DNA of 64,000 nt from DZBG01 sp049241565 (lineage in GTDB: Bacteria; Bdellovibrionota; Bacteriovoracia; Bacteriovoracales; Bacteriovoracaceae): contig JBMLQL010000025.1 in the NCBI GenBank assembly GCA_049241565.1, positions 1 through 64,000 of the forward strand, read 5' to 3'. Of this stretch, positions 45,498 through 54,535 are shown one piece after another. Position 1 is the first letter of the stretch; each line of letters opens with the position of its first letter. A program made the translations under genes and the position numbers. The notes beneath the pieces were generated by a model. The model made no database searches. It worked only from the letters and a program-made list of their open reading frames with translations, and had not been told where the DNA came from.

Positions 45498-45513
45498 GAA
45501 GGAGCATTAGAAA

Positions 45514-45888
45514 ATGCCTACTATTAACCAATTAGTTAGAACTGGTCGAGTTTTACAAAAAACGAAGACAAAATCACCGGCGCTTGCAGGATGTCCTCAA
45601 CGTCGTGGAGTTTGTACTCGTGTTTATACAACAACACCTAAAAAACCAAACTCAGCTTTACGTAAAGTTTGTAAGGTAAAACTTACAAGTGGATACGAAG
45701 TTATCTCTTATATCGGTGGTGAAGGTCACAACCTCCAAGAGCATAGTATCGTTCTAATCCGTGGTGGTCGTGTAAAAGATCTACCAGGGGTTCGTTACCA
45801 TACAGTTCGCGGAGCTCTAGATGCTTCAGGAATCGAGAAGAGAAGAAAACGCCGTTCACTTTACGGTGCTAAAAAACCTAAGAAATAG
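45514..45888 (+). CDS. rpsL: 30S ribosomal protein S12
   Basis: S12 is part of the decoding centre. The 124 residues include TTTPKKPNSALRKV (Lys42/43 region) and GGRVKDLPGVRYHTVRGALD. Both places that change in streptomycin-resistant strains show the usual wild-type Lys. It starts the str group and is 11 nt before rpsG. Confidence 0.99.
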   Translation: MPTINQLVRTGRVLQKTKTKSPALAGCPQRRGVCTRVYTTTPKKPNSALRKVCKVKLTSGYEVISYIGGEGHNLQEHSIVLIRGGRVKDLPGVRYHTVRGALDASGIEKRRKRRSLYGAKKPKK

Positions 45889-45899
45889 TCGAGGAAAAA

Positions 45900-46370
45900 A
45901 TGAGCCGTAAGCATAAAGCAGAATCACGTGAAGTTCTTCCAGATCCAAAGTTTGGAGACATCCTTATTACAAAATTCATCAATGGAATTATGTATGATGG
46001 GAAAAAGTCTACAGCAGAAACTATTTTCTACGATGCCCTTGATCTAGTAGAAAAGAAAACTGGTGAAGAAGGAATTAAAGTTTTCAAAAAAGCGATGAAC
46101 AATATTAAGCCAGCAGTAGAAGTGAAGTCTCGCCGTATCGGTGGAGCTACTTACCAAGTTCCTGTTGAAGTTCGTCCAAACCGTAAGCAGTCACTTGCTA
46201 TCCGTTGGTTGCGTGATTATTCACGTTCACGCGGTGGTAAAACTATGGTTGATAGACTTGCTGACGAAATCGTCGATGCAGCTAACAACCGTGGTGGTGC
46301 AGTTAAGAAGAGAGAAGACGTTTATAAAATGGCTGAAGCTAACAAGGCTTTCGCTCACCTTAAGTGGTAA
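45900..46370 (+). CDS. rpsG: 30S ribosomal protein S7
   Basis: S7 organises the 30S head. The 156-aa protein has the typical NNIKPAVEVKSRRIGGATYQ and VPVEVRPNRKQSLAIRWL motifs and ends AHLKW. A GAGG site stands before ATG. The gap to fusA (16 nt) has no ribosome binding site. Confidence 0.98.
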   Translation: MSRKHKAESREVLPDPKFGDILITKFINGIMYDGKKSTAETIFYDALDLVEKKTGEEGIKVFKKAMNNIKPAVEVKSRRIGGATYQVPVEVRPNRKQSLAIRWLRDYSRSRGGKTMVDRLADEIVDAANNRGGAVKKREDVYKMAEANKAFAHLKW

Positions 46371-46386
46371 TCTCTCATTCTAATTC

Positions 46387-48471
46387 ATGAAATCATCTGA
46401 TCTTCATAAGGTTCGTAATATCGGCATCATGGCCCACATTGATGCCGGTAAGACGACCACCACAGAACGTATCCTTTTTTATACCGGAAAAAACTATAAA
46501 ATGGGTGAAGTCCATGATGGGACTGCAACCATGGACTGGATGATCCAGGAGCAAGAGCGTGGTATTACTATCACTGCCGCTGCGACGACCTGTCATTGGG
46601 GTCAAACCGTTATTAATATCATCGATACTCCAGGCCATGTTGACTTTACCATTGAGGTAGAAAGATCTCTGCGCGTTCTTGATGGGGCCGTGGGTGTCTT
46701 TTGTGCCGTCGCTGGGGTTGAGCCTCAATCTGAAACAGTTTGGGGACAGGCCGATAAATATAAAGTTCCTCGTATTGCCTTCGTTAATAAAATGGACCGT
46801 ACGGGAGCTGATTTTCTCAATGTACTCTCTGAAATCAGAGAAAAACTTGGAAAAAAAGCAGCTGCGATTCAGATGCCTATTGGCTCAGAAGAAAACTTTA
46901 AAGGGATGATCGATCTCATTACGCTTAAAGCGATGGTTTGGTCAGGAAACTCTCAAGGTGATAAATTTGAACTTTTAGATCTTTCTGGAGCTGAACTTGA
47001 TGAGGCCAAGCTTTATCGCGATGAGCTTCTAGAAACTCTCGCTGATTTTGACGATAAACTTGCTGACGATTATTTATCAGGCAATGAAATTTCAGTGGCC
47101 ACTATTGAAGAGGCCATTCGCAAGGCGACTATTCAGCATGGATTTATCCCTGTGCTTTGTGGTTCTGCTTTTAAAAATAAAGGTGTCCAACCTTTACTCG
47201 ATTCTATCGGTAAATACCTTCCTTCACCTGTTGATCGTGGAGAAGTGAAAGGCCATGATGCCAAAAACTTTGACAATATTATTTCTCGTCAACCAGATGA
47301 TAAAGATCTGTTCTCGGCCATTGCTTTTAAAATTGCCTCAGATCCATTTGTAGGACGTATTACTTATATCCGTGTGTACTCTGGAACTCTCAAAAACGGG
47401 GAACAAATTTATAACCCTCTTGAGAAGAAAAAAGAGCGAATCACAAAAATTCTTCAGATGCATGCTAACAAACGCTCAGAGCTTGAAGAAGCTTCAGCCG
47501 GAGATATTGTGGCAGTTTCTGGACTTAAGTTTACAACAACAGGACAAACTCTTTGTGTTGAACACAAAGCGATCATTTATGATCTCATGGAGTTTCCTGA
47601 AACTGTTATCTCGATTGCGATTGAGCCAAAAACTACTCAAGACGAAGAAAAACTGAATACGACTCTTGAGTATTTAAAAATTGAAGATCCATCTTTTACT
47701 TACAGAACAAATAAAGAAACGGGACAGCTTCTCATTTTCGGAATGGGCGAGCTCCATCTTGATATTATTGCTGATCGACTTGAGCGTGAGTTCAAGGTTG
47801 GAGTGAACAAAGGTGCCCCTCAAGTTTCATATCGTGAATCAATCAGTGGTTCTGGCCATGGCGAAAATACTGTTCGTCGTGAAGTGGCCGGGAAAAATCA
47901 ATTTGGACATTGCTCTGTTCACGTTGAGCCTATTGAGCATGGGAATGAAATCAAAATTGAATTCAAAAAGAAAAATCGTGCTATCCCTGAAGAAGTTTAT
48001 GAGGCCATTAAACATGGAATCATGGATTCTGCTCCAGGTGGAGCGATGGCCGGATACCCACTTATTGGCATCAAGGTGCTCGTTGATGAGCCTCAGTACA
48101 ATGAGGCTGAGTCAAATGATGTGGCCTATGTCATAGCGGCTTCTATGGCCTTCAAAGAGGCGTGTCAAAAGGCCGGTCTGGTTCTCATGGAGCCTGAAAT
48201 GAGCCTAGAGGTTATAACGCCAAGTGATTATGCAGGTGATGTGATTGCGGATATTAATGCCAAACGAGGCAAAATACTCGGGATTGAGCCTAAAAATAAT
48301 AAAGATGTTTTAAAAGCAGAAGTTCCGCTTTCAGGAATGTTCGGGTACAGTACTCAACTCAGATCTAGAACCCAAGGTCGAGCGAGCTTTACACTGACGT
48401 TCAAGCGTTATGAAGCATTAACTAATAACCAAGCAAAAGAAATCCTACTTAAGAGAGGAATTTACATTTAA
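46387..48471 (+). CDS. fusA: elongation factor G
   Basis: EF-G drives translocation. The 694 residues carry HIDAGKTTTTER (G1), RGITITAAATT (G2), DTPGHVDF (G3), VNKMDR (G4), GSAFKNKG (G5) and later VISIAIEPKT, MGELHLDIIADRLEREF and the C-terminal VPLSGMFGYSTQLRS. Its DNA differs from its neighbours: it uses GGCC and other GCC alanine codons and CTC like ordinary genes, and it has no Shine-Dalgarno sequence in the 16-nt gap before ATG. It may be an EF-G of the spirochaete/delta-type group (spdEFG), for which a second EF-G gene elsewhere would be expected (inference). Confidence 0.95.
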   Translation: MKSSDLHKVRNIGIMAHIDAGKTTTTERILFYTGKNYKMGEVHDGTATMDWMIQEQERGITITAAATTCHWGQTVINIIDTPGHVDFTIEVERSLRVLDGAVGVFCAVAGVEPQSETVWGQADKYKVPRIAFVNKMDRTGADFLNVLSEIREKLGKKAAAIQMPIGSEENFKGMIDLITLKAMVWSGNSQGDKFELLDLSGAELDEAKLYRDELLETLADFDDKLADDYLSGNEISVATIEEAIRKATIQHGFIPVLCGSAFKNKGVQPLLDSIGKYLPSPVDRGEVKGHDAKNFDNIISRQPDDKDLFSAIAFKIASDPFVGRITYIRVYSGTLKNGEQIYNPLEKKKERITKILQMHANKRSELEEASAGDIVAVSGLKFTTTGQTLCVEHKAIIYDLMEFPETVISIAIEPKTTQDEEKLNTTLEYLKIEDPSFTYRTNKETGQLLIFGMGELHLDIIADRLEREFKVGVNKGAPQVSYRESISGSGHGENTVRREVAGKNQFGHCSVHVEPIEHGNEIKIEFKKKNRAIPEEVYEAIKHGIMDSAPGGAMAGYPLIGIKVLVDEPQYNEAESNDVAYVIAASMAFKEACQKAGLVLMEPEMSLEVITPSDYAGDVIADINAKRGKILGIEPKNNKDVLKAEVPLSGMFGYSTQLRSRTQGRASFTLTFKRYEALTNNQAKEILLKRGIYI

Positions 48472-48482
48472 GGAGAAGCCCC

Positions 48483-49673
48483 ATGGCTAAGGAAAAATTT
48501 GACCGTAGTAAGCCGCACGTTAACATCGGAACTATTGGTCACGTAGATCACGGTAAAACAACTCTAACAGCAGCTATCACAATGACGATGGCGAAAGTTT
48601 ACGGTGGGACAGCAAAATCTTATGCTGACATCGACTCAGCTCCTGAAGAAAAAGCTCGTGGTATTACAATCAATACTGCACACGTTGAGTATACGACAGC
48701 GAACCGTCACTACGCTCACGTAGATTGTCCGGGACATGCTGACTACGTTAAGAACATGATTACTGGTGCAGCTCAGATGGATGGAGCTATTCTTGTTTGT
48801 TCAGCGGCTGATGGTCCTATGCCTCAGACACGTGAGCATATCCTTCTTGCTCGTCAGGTAGGGGTGCCAGCGATTGTTGTGTTCATGAATAAAGTTGATC
48901 AAGTTGATGATGCAGAACTTTTAGATCTTGTTGAAATGGAAATTAGAGAGCTTCTTTCTAAGTACCAATTCCCTGGAGATGATATTCCTGTAGTTAAGGG
49001 ATCTGCTCTTGCAGCGGTTGAGGGACGTAATCCTGAGATTGGTGAGAAAGCGATCGTTGAGCTTATGGCGAAAGTGGATGAATATATTCCAACGCCAGCT
49101 CGTGATATTGATAAGCCGTTCCTTATGCCTGTGGAAGACGTGTTCTCGATCTCTGGTCGTGGAACGGTTGTAACAGGTCGTATTGAGCGTGGGATTGTTA
49201 AGGTAGGGGAAGAGATCGATATTATCGGTATCAAGGCCGCTCAGAAGTCTACGGTAACTGGTGTAGAGATGTTCCGTAAGCTTCTTGACGAAGGTCGTGC
49301 GGGTGATAACGTGGGTCTTCTTCTTCGTGGAACGAAGAGAGAAGATGTAGAGCGTGGTCAGTGTATGATTAAGCCGGGAACGGTTAAGCCACACGCTAAG
49401 TTCCGCGCTGAGGTTTATATTTTGACTAAAGAAGAGGGTGGACGTCACACTCCGATCTTCAAGGGTTACCGTCCTCAGTTTTACTTCCGTACAACGGATG
49501 TGACTGGTGCGATTACATTGAATGATGGAGTTGAGATGATTATGCCGGGTGACAACACTAGTTTTGGTGTTGAGCTGATTGCTCCAGTAGCTATGGAGAA
49601 AGGTCTTCGCTTCGCGATTCGTGAGGGTGGACGTACAATCGGTGCTGGTACAGTATCTGATATCGTTGAATAA
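48483..49673 (+). CDS. tuf: elongation factor Tu, copy 2
   Basis: The 396-aa protein is identical to copy 1 at 32403-33593. The DNA differs only at 48488 (codon 2, GCT instead of GCA). Identity stops at the start and the stop codon, as expected for gene conversion between two selected copies. AAGGAG stands 6 nt before ATG. It closes the str group and is followed by a terminator. Confidence 0.99.
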   Translation: MAKEKFDRSKPHVNIGTIGHVDHGKTTLTAAITMTMAKVYGGTAKSYADIDSAPEEKARGITINTAHVEYTTANRHYAHVDCPGHADYVKNMITGAAQMDGAILVCSAADGPMPQTREHILLARQVGVPAIVVFMNKVDQVDDAELLDLVEMEIRELLSKYQFPGDDIPVVKGSALAAVEGRNPEIGEKAIVELMAKVDEYIPTPARDIDKPFLMPVEDVFSISGRGTVVTGRIERGIVKVGEEIDIIGIKAAQKSTVTGVEMFRKLLDEGRAGDNVGLLLRGTKREDVERGQCMIKPGTVKPHAKFRAEVYILTKEEGGRHTPIFKGYRPQFYFRTTDVTGAITLNDGVEMIMPGDNTSFGVELIAPVAMEKGLRFAIREGGRTIGAGTVSDIVE

Positions 49674-49686
49674 TTGAAAAAAAAAT

Positions 49687-49719
49687 AGAATGGGCTTTAC
49701 AAAGGCCCATTCTTCTTTT
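49687..49719 (+). terminator. terminator after tuf copy 2
   Basis: A perfect stem of about 12 bp (AGAATGGGCTTT with AAGGCCCATTCT, one T-G pair) has a 3-nt loop ACA and is followed by TCTTTTA. It marks the str/S10 junction. Only 30 nt remain before rpsJ, so rpsJ must be reached by read-through or use a promoter that I cannot see. Confidence 0.8.
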
Positions 49720-49749
49720 ACTTTCCATCAAAATTTCTCTGGAGATAGT

Positions 49750-50058
49750 ATGAAAACTAATAAGCTTAGAATCAAGCTTCGTGCCTATGACTTCAACGTT
49801 CTTGACGCTTCGGTTCAAGAAATCGTTCAAACGGCTAAAAACACAGGTGCAAGAGTAGCTGGACCAATCCCTCTACCTACTGAAATTAACCGTTATACAG
49901 TTCTTCGCTCACCGCACATTGATAAAAAATCACGTGAGCAGTTTGAAATGAGAACACATAAGCGTCTAATCGACATCGTTGAGCCAACTCAACAGACTGT
50001 AGATAGCCTTATGAAACTAGATCTTTCAGCTGGTGTTGACGTAGAAATCAAATACTAG
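49750..50058 (+). CDS. rpsJ: 30S ribosomal protein S10
   Basis: S10 (also NusE) acts in the 30S head and in antitermination. The 102-aa protein begins MKTNKLRIKLRAYDFNVLD, with GPIPLPTEINRYTVLRSPH and FEMRTHKRLIDI. ATG at 49750 follows CTGGAGATAGT. A longer frame from 49690 covers the terminator and is rejected. Confidence 0.98.
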   Translation: MKTNKLRIKLRAYDFNVLDASVQEIVQTAKNTGARVAGPIPLPTEINRYTVLRSPHIDKKSREQFEMRTHKRLIDIVEPTQQTVDSLMKLDLSAGVDVEIKY

Positions 50059-50117
50059 TATAAAGCTCGAACTCGAAAAAATTTGTTTTTTTGTAGACCC
50101 TAATATCAACCATGAAT

Positions 50118-50140
50118 GCATCCCTAGAAAAGGGTGATGC
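50118..50140 (+). repeat. leader hairpin before rplC
   Basis: GCATC pairs with GATGC and CCT with AGG, with a one-base bulge and a short A-rich loop. It lies just before the GGAGG site of rplC in the 94-nt rpsJ-rplC gap, an unusually large gap for this operon. It may take part in translational control of the S10 operon. Confidence 0.4.
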
Positions 50141-50152
50141 TGTGGAGGCCTA

Positions 50153-50806
50153 ATGTCAGACGCTAAAGTTAGTCTGCCCGCCTTTTACGGAATCAAGGCT
50201 GGCATGACCAGAATTTTCGACTCGAATGGGAACAATGTTCCTGTAACAGTTGTAAAACTAATTCCAAACCTCATCTCACAAGTTAAAACTACTGAGAAAG
50301 ATGGCTACACATCTTACCAAGTAGCTTATGCTGAAAAGCGTGAGTCACTTCTAACGAAGCCAGTTAAGGGTCACCTTAAGAAAGCTAGTGTAGAAAAAAA
50401 TCTCTCAAATTTCTCTGAAATTCGTCTTCCAGAAGTATCGACAGATGCTCTAGGTAAAGAAGTTTCTTTCGAGGAGTTCCAAGCTTCAACAATCATCGAT
50501 GTAACTGGTACCTCTAAAGGTAAAGGTTTCGCCGGAGTTATGAAACGTTATAACTTCCAAGGTGGACCTGCATCTCACGGTTCTCACTTTCACCGTCGTG
50601 TTGGTTCTATTGGTTGTCGTGCAACTCCAGCACGTGTATTTGCTAATAAGAAAATGCCTGGTCACCTTGGTGATGAGATTGTTACGGTTCAAAACCTTTC
50701 GGTTGTTGAGCTTAATCTCGAGCAAGGTTACATGCTAATTAAAGGCTCTATCCCTGGCTCTAAGAATGGTTTTGTAAAAGTTACAAAAGCCATTAAGAAA
50801 GCATAA
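50153..50806 (+). CDS. rplC: 50S ribosomal protein L3
   Basis: The 217-aa L3 shows FYGIKAGMTRIFDSNG, DVTGTSKGKGFAGVMKR, GGPASHGSHFHRRVGSIG and KKMPGHLG. At the loop where E. coli L3 has a methylated Gln (GSIGQNQTP), this protein has GSIGCRATPARVF, so that modification site is absent. GGAGGC precedes the ATG. Confidence 0.98.
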   Translation: MSDAKVSLPAFYGIKAGMTRIFDSNGNNVPVTVVKLIPNLISQVKTTEKDGYTSYQVAYAEKRESLLTKPVKGHLKKASVEKNLSNFSEIRLPEVSTDALGKEVSFEEFQASTIIDVTGTSKGKGFAGVMKRYNFQGGPASHGSHFHRRVGSIGCRATPARVFANKKMPGHLGDEIVTVQNLSVVELNLEQGYMLIKGSIPGSKNGFVKVTKAIKKA

Positions 50807-50821
50807 GGGCGGAGGTAGATT

Positions 50822-51439
50822 ATGACTGAAATTACATTATTAAATAACAAATTTGAAAAATCGGGATCTTTAAAAGTATCTGCAGATCTTTCAGTAGAAA
50901 AAGTTAATGTACCAGTTGTTCACCAAGTTGTTAAAGCTACTCTAGCTGGAAGACGTCAGGGAACAGCAGCTACTAAAACTAAGGGTTTTGTGTCGGGTGG
51001 TGGTAAGAAGCCGTTCAAGCAAAAAGGAACTGGTAACGCTCGTCAGGGTTCTACTCGTTCTCCTCTTATGCCAGGTGGTGGTACAGTATTTGGTCCTCAG
51101 CCACGTAGTTACGAGCAGAAAGTGAACAAGAAAGTGGTATTGACTGCAATCAATGCAATCATCGCTGACAAGTTCCAGTCTGGAAAACTTCATATCGTTG
51201 AGAAAATCGAAGCTACTGGTAAATCAAAAGATATGTTTAAGACATTAAGTGCAAGAAATCTTCTTCCTGCTCTTGTTGTAACTGCTGAGCTTAATGAAAC
51301 AGTTAACAAGTCAGTAAGAAATCTTGAAAAAGCAAAGTATGCTCCGGTTGATGGTTTTAGCGTTTATGAAGCTGTAAAGTTCGAAAACCTAATCATCGAA
51401 AAAGCTGCTTTCGAAAAATTAATCAGCAGGCTGGTGTAA
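50822..51439 (+). CDS. rplD: 50S ribosomal protein L4
   Basis: The 205-aa L4 has a long extended loop (about 40-100) reaching to the exit tunnel, with KKPFKQKGTGNARQGSTRSP and PRSYEQKVNKKV, and the C-terminal NLEKAKYAPVDGFSVYE. In E. coli L4 also represses the S10 operon. rplW begins 1 nt after it. Confidence 0.98.
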   Translation: MTEITLLNNKFEKSGSLKVSADLSVEKVNVPVVHQVVKATLAGRRQGTAATKTKGFVSGGGKKPFKQKGTGNARQGSTRSPLMPGGGTVFGPQPRSYEQKVNKKVVLTAINAIIADKFQSGKLHIVEKIEATGKSKDMFKTLSARNLLPALVVTAELNETVNKSVRNLEKAKYAPVDGFSVYEAVKFENLIIEKAAFEKLISRLV

Positions 51440-51440
51440 T

Positions 51441-51731
51441 ATGACAGGATTAGAAAACGTTCTTGTTAAGCCCCTTCTCACTGAGAAGAGTGCCAAAGAG
51501 ACAGAAACAAATAATAGATATGCCTTTGTTGTAAGTTTAAAGGCCAATAAAAACCAAATCAAAACAGCGGTTGAAAAATTCTTCAATGTAAAAGTTGAGA
51601 ATGTTAGGACTTCTGTTCTTCCTGGAAAAACTCGCAGAACTGCTAAGGGTTATAAAAAACTTAGTTCTACGAAGAAAGCTTACGTTCAGCTTCAGGAAGG
51701 CCAAAAGATTGAGTTCTTTAAAGGCATCTAA
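51441..51731 (+). CDS. rplW: 50S ribosomal protein L23
   Basis: The 96-aa L23 lies at the tunnel exit and docks trigger factor and SRP. It has VLVKPLLTEKSAKE, NKNQIKTAVEKFFNVKVENV and GYKKLSSTKKAYVQL. Confidence 0.97.
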   Translation: MTGLENVLVKPLLTEKSAKETETNNRYAFVVSLKANKNQIKTAVEKFFNVKVENVRTSVLPGKTRRTAKGYKKLSSTKKAYVQLQEGQKIEFFKGI

Positions 51732-51747
51732 AGTAAAGGATTAAGCA

Positions 51748-52575
51748 ATGTCTACAGCGATTAAAAAATTTAGACCGATTACGCCATCTCAAAGAGAAAT
51801 GGTTGTTGTTAACGGCGATATTACTAAAGGTGCTCGTTCACCAAAATCTCTTCTTGCTCCTAAGAAGAAGACTGCTGGTCGTAATGCACAAGGTGTTATT
51901 ACAACTCGTCACCATGGTGGCGGAGCGAAGCAGAAGTATCGTTTAATTGATTTCAAAAGAAATAAGCTTGAAATCCCTGCAACAGTAAAAGCGATTGAGC
52001 ACGATCCAAATCGTACTTGTAACATCGCTCTTGTTTACTACGCTGATGGACATAAAGCATACATTATTGCCCCTGTTGGACTGAAAGTGGGTGATGTGAT
52101 TATTTCTTCTGACAACGCAGATATCAAAGCAGGAAACTCAAAACTCCTAAAGGATATCCCAGTTGGTACTCTTGTTCATAACGTTGAACTTAACCCAGGT
52201 TCAGGCGGACAAATGGCACGCTCTGCAGGTGCTTATGCCCAACTTATGGCCAAAGAAGGTGAGTATGCCCTTCTTCGTTTACCGTCAGGTGAGCTACGTA
52301 ACGTGAAAATCGTTTGTCGCGCAACTATCGGTCAGGTCGGTAAGATTGAGCATGAACAAGAAAATATTGGTAAGGCTGGTAAAAACCGTCACCGTGGTAT
52401 TCGTCCAACCGTTCGCGGTGTTGTGATGAACCCAGTGGATCACCCACATGGTGGTGGTGAAGGTCGTACATCTGGTGGGCGCCATCCTGTGTCTCCATGG
52501 GGTCTTCCGACTCGTGGATTTAAGACAAGAAAGAATAAGCGCACTAACAAATTTATTGTTAAGAGAAGAAAGTAA
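51748..52575 (+). CDS. rplB: 50S ribosomal protein L2
   Basis: The 275-aa L2 carries the peptidyl-transferase-near motif DHPHGGGEGRTSGGRHPVSP and also GRNAQGVITTRHHGGGAKQK. The C-terminal tail is rich in Arg and Lys. rpsS follows after 14 nt. Confidence 0.99.
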   Translation: MSTAIKKFRPITPSQREMVVVNGDITKGARSPKSLLAPKKKTAGRNAQGVITTRHHGGGAKQKYRLIDFKRNKLEIPATVKAIEHDPNRTCNIALVYYADGHKAYIIAPVGLKVGDVIISSDNADIKAGNSKLLKDIPVGTLVHNVELNPGSGGQMARSAGAYAQLMAKEGEYALLRLPSGELRNVKIVCRATIGQVGKIEHEQENIGKAGKNRHRGIRPTVRGVVMNPVDHPHGGGEGRTSGGRHPVSPWGLPTRGFKTRKNKRTNKFIVKRRK

Positions 52576-52589
52576 TAGGGGAATAAACA

Positions 52590-52865
52590 ATGGCACGTTC
52601 GATTAAAAAAGGCCCATTTGTAGATAATTACCTCTACAAGAAAGCTGAAGAAGCTCGTAAAAATGCTAAAGGTAATACCGTTATTAAAACTTGGTCGCGT
52701 CGTTCAACGATTCTTCCAGACTTTATCGGTCTTACGTTTGCAGTCCATAACGGCAAAAAATTTATTCCAGTTTATGTAACTGACAATATGGTTGGTCATA
52801 AATTTGGAGAATTTGCTCTAACTCGTCAGTTCTCAAGCCACACGGCTGACAAGAAAGACAAATAG
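52590..52865 (+). CDS. rpsS: 30S ribosomal protein S19
   Basis: The 91-aa S19 of the 30S head begins MARSIKKGPFVDNYL and has TWSRRSTILPDFIGLTFAVH and GHKFGEFALTR. It is 10 nt before rplV. Confidence 0.98.
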   Translation: MARSIKKGPFVDNYLYKKAEEARKNAKGNTVIKTWSRRSTILPDFIGLTFAVHNGKKFIPVYVTDNMVGHKFGEFALTRQFSSHTADKKDK

Positions 52866-52875
52866 GCGGTAACAA

Positions 52876-53208
52876 ATGATTACAGTAAAAAATAACAACG
52901 TAGGTATTTCTGCTCGCAAAGTTCGCCAAGTGGCTGACCTAGTAAGAAGAAAGAAAGTTGAAGAAGCGCTTAAGATCCTTCGCTTTTCTGAGAAAAAAGA
53001 AATTGCGATTATCGTGTCTAAGTTAATCAACAGCGGTCTTGCTATTGCTTCTGAGTCTAAAAAGTATGATCTTGATAATTTAATCATTGAAACGATTAAA
53101 GTAGATGAAGGTCCTTCTCTTAAACGTGTTATGCCACGTGCACAGGGTCGCGCTTATAGAATCAGCAAGAAATCAAGTTACGTAACACTAGCTCTTAAAG
53201 AAGCTTAA
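52876..53208 (+). CDS. rplV: 50S ribosomal protein L22
   Basis: The 110-aa L22 lines the exit tunnel. NVGISARKVRQVADLVR and RVMPRAQGRAYRISKKSSYV are the family motifs, the second forming the tunnel hairpin where macrolide-resistance changes occur in other species. Confidence 0.98.
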   Translation: MITVKNNNVGISARKVRQVADLVRRKKVEEALKILRFSEKKEIAIIVSKLINSGLAIASESKKYDLDNLIIETIKVDEGPSLKRVMPRAQGRAYRISKKSSYVTLALKEA

Positions 53209-53224
53209 GCAAGGGAAAAGACAA

Positions 53225-53851
53225 ATGGGACAAAAAGTACAACCATATGGCTTTAGATTAGGATATATCAAATCTTGGCATTCAAATTGGTATGTTAAAA
53301 ACAACTACGCGACTATCTTCCAGCAAGATCTTGCGATCCGTAAGTATATCGATACAGAGCTTTCAACAGCATCTATCGCTAAGACTGACATCACAAGAAC
53401 TTCTGACCAAGTAAAAGTTACAGTGTACTCGGCAAAACCGGGTGTAGCGATTGGTAAGAAAGGTACAGGAATCGAGAAAATTCGTAACGATTTGAAAAAA
53501 ATCACGAATAGTCCTTTATTTTTCAATATTGCCGAGGTAAAGCGTCCTGACTCTGAAGCAAAACTTATTGCGGAAAACATTGCTCAGCAACTTGAGAAGC
53601 GTGTGGCTTTCCGTCGCGCGATGAAAAAGGTGATGACATCAGCTTTCCGTTCAGGTGTTAAAGGTATCAAGGTTAAATGTTCTGGCCGTCTAGGTGGAGC
53701 AGAAATGGCCCGTACTGAAGGATACTCTGAAAGAAAAGTTCCTCTTCATACTCTTCGCGCTGATATCGATTACGCTACAGCAGAAGCCAAGACTACTTAC
53801 GGTATTATTGGTGTGAAGTGTTGGGTTTATAAGGGCGAAATTTATAAATAA
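53225..53851 (+). CDS. rpsC: 30S ribosomal protein S3
   Basis: The 208-aa S3 begins MGQKVQPYGFRLGYIKSWHS and has a KH domain with the GxxG loop in VAIGKKGTGIEKIR. The C-terminal domain shows KCSGRLGGAEMARTEGYSE. It is slightly shorter than the E. coli protein (233 aa), mainly at the C-terminus. Confidence 0.98.
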   Translation: MGQKVQPYGFRLGYIKSWHSNWYVKNNYATIFQQDLAIRKYIDTELSTASIAKTDITRTSDQVKVTVYSAKPGVAIGKKGTGIEKIRNDLKKITNSPLFFNIAEVKRPDSEAKLIAENIAQQLEKRVAFRRAMKKVMTSAFRSGVKGIKVKCSGRLGGAEMARTEGYSERKVPLHTLRADIDYATAEAKTTYGIIGVKCWVYKGEIYK

Positions 53852-53869
53852 TTAGAATTTGAGGTCGTT

Positions 53870-54310
53870 ATGTTAAGTCCTAAAAGAGTTAAATATAGAA
53901 AGATGCAGAAAGGTCGTATGACTGGAGCTGCGCTTACTGGTAATACACTTACTTTCGGAGAATTTGGTCTTCAAGCACTTACTTGTGGTTTTATTACAAA
54001 CCGTCAAATTGAAGCTGCTCGTATCGCCATCTCTCGTGAAACTAAGCGTGGTGGAAATCTTTGGATTAAGATCTTCCCTGATAAGTCTCTTACGAAGAAG
54101 CCTGCAGAGGTTCGTATGGGTAAAGGTAAGGGATCTCCAGAGGAGTGGGTTGCTGTCGTTAAACCTGGTCGCGTACTTTTCGAAGTAGGTGGTGTAGATA
54201 AGACAACAGCTGAAGCTGCACTTCGCCTAGCTAAGTACAAGCTCCCAGTAAGAACTAAAATCGTATCAAAAGCTGAACTCGAAGTTGAGGCAGCTAAATC
54301 TGGTAATTAA
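53870..54310 (+). CDS. rplP: 50S ribosomal protein L16
   Basis: The 146-aa L16 begins MLSPKRVKYRKMQKGRMTG and has TRGGN-like KRGGNLWIKIFPDKS, VRMGKGKGSPEEWVAVVKPG and a C-terminal extension of about 10 residues beyond the usual length of about 137. Confidence 0.98.
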   Translation: MLSPKRVKYRKMQKGRMTGAALTGNTLTFGEFGLQALTCGFITNRQIEAARIAISRETKRGGNLWIKIFPDKSLTKKPAEVRMGKGKGSPEEWVAVVKPGRVLFEVGGVDKTTAEAALRLAKYKLPVRTKIVSKAELEVEAAKSGN

Positions 54311-54334
54311 TATACTAGAATAGTAGAGGTAGTT

Positions 54335-54520
54335 ATGTTAAAAAGCAGCGAGATTTCTAACCTTTCAGCGAAAGAAATTAACGAAAAAGTGGCAACTTTA
54401 AAGCTAGAACTTTTCAATACAAAGTTTAATAAGCACACAACAGGTGTAGAGAAGCCACATAAGTTAAAAGAAATCAAAAAAGATATCGCAAGACTTTTGA
54501 CTGTAAAGAACAGCAAATAA
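54335..54520 (+). CDS. rpmC: 50S ribosomal protein L29
   Basis: The 61-aa two-helix protein near the tunnel exit has the pattern EINEKVATLKLELFNTKF and ends LKEIKKDIARLLTV. AGAGGTAG precedes ATG. Confidence 0.95.
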   Translation: MLKSSEISNLSAKEINEKVATLKLELFNTKFNKHTTGVEKPHKLKEIKKDIARLLTVKNSK

Positions 54521-54535
54521 TAATAAGGTGACAAC

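Noticed and set aside
50094..50122. TAGACC about 60 nt before rplC as a third promoter of the TAGACA type
   Set aside because: At a 16-18 bp spacing there is no box better than two or three matches to TATAAT, so it is not supported.
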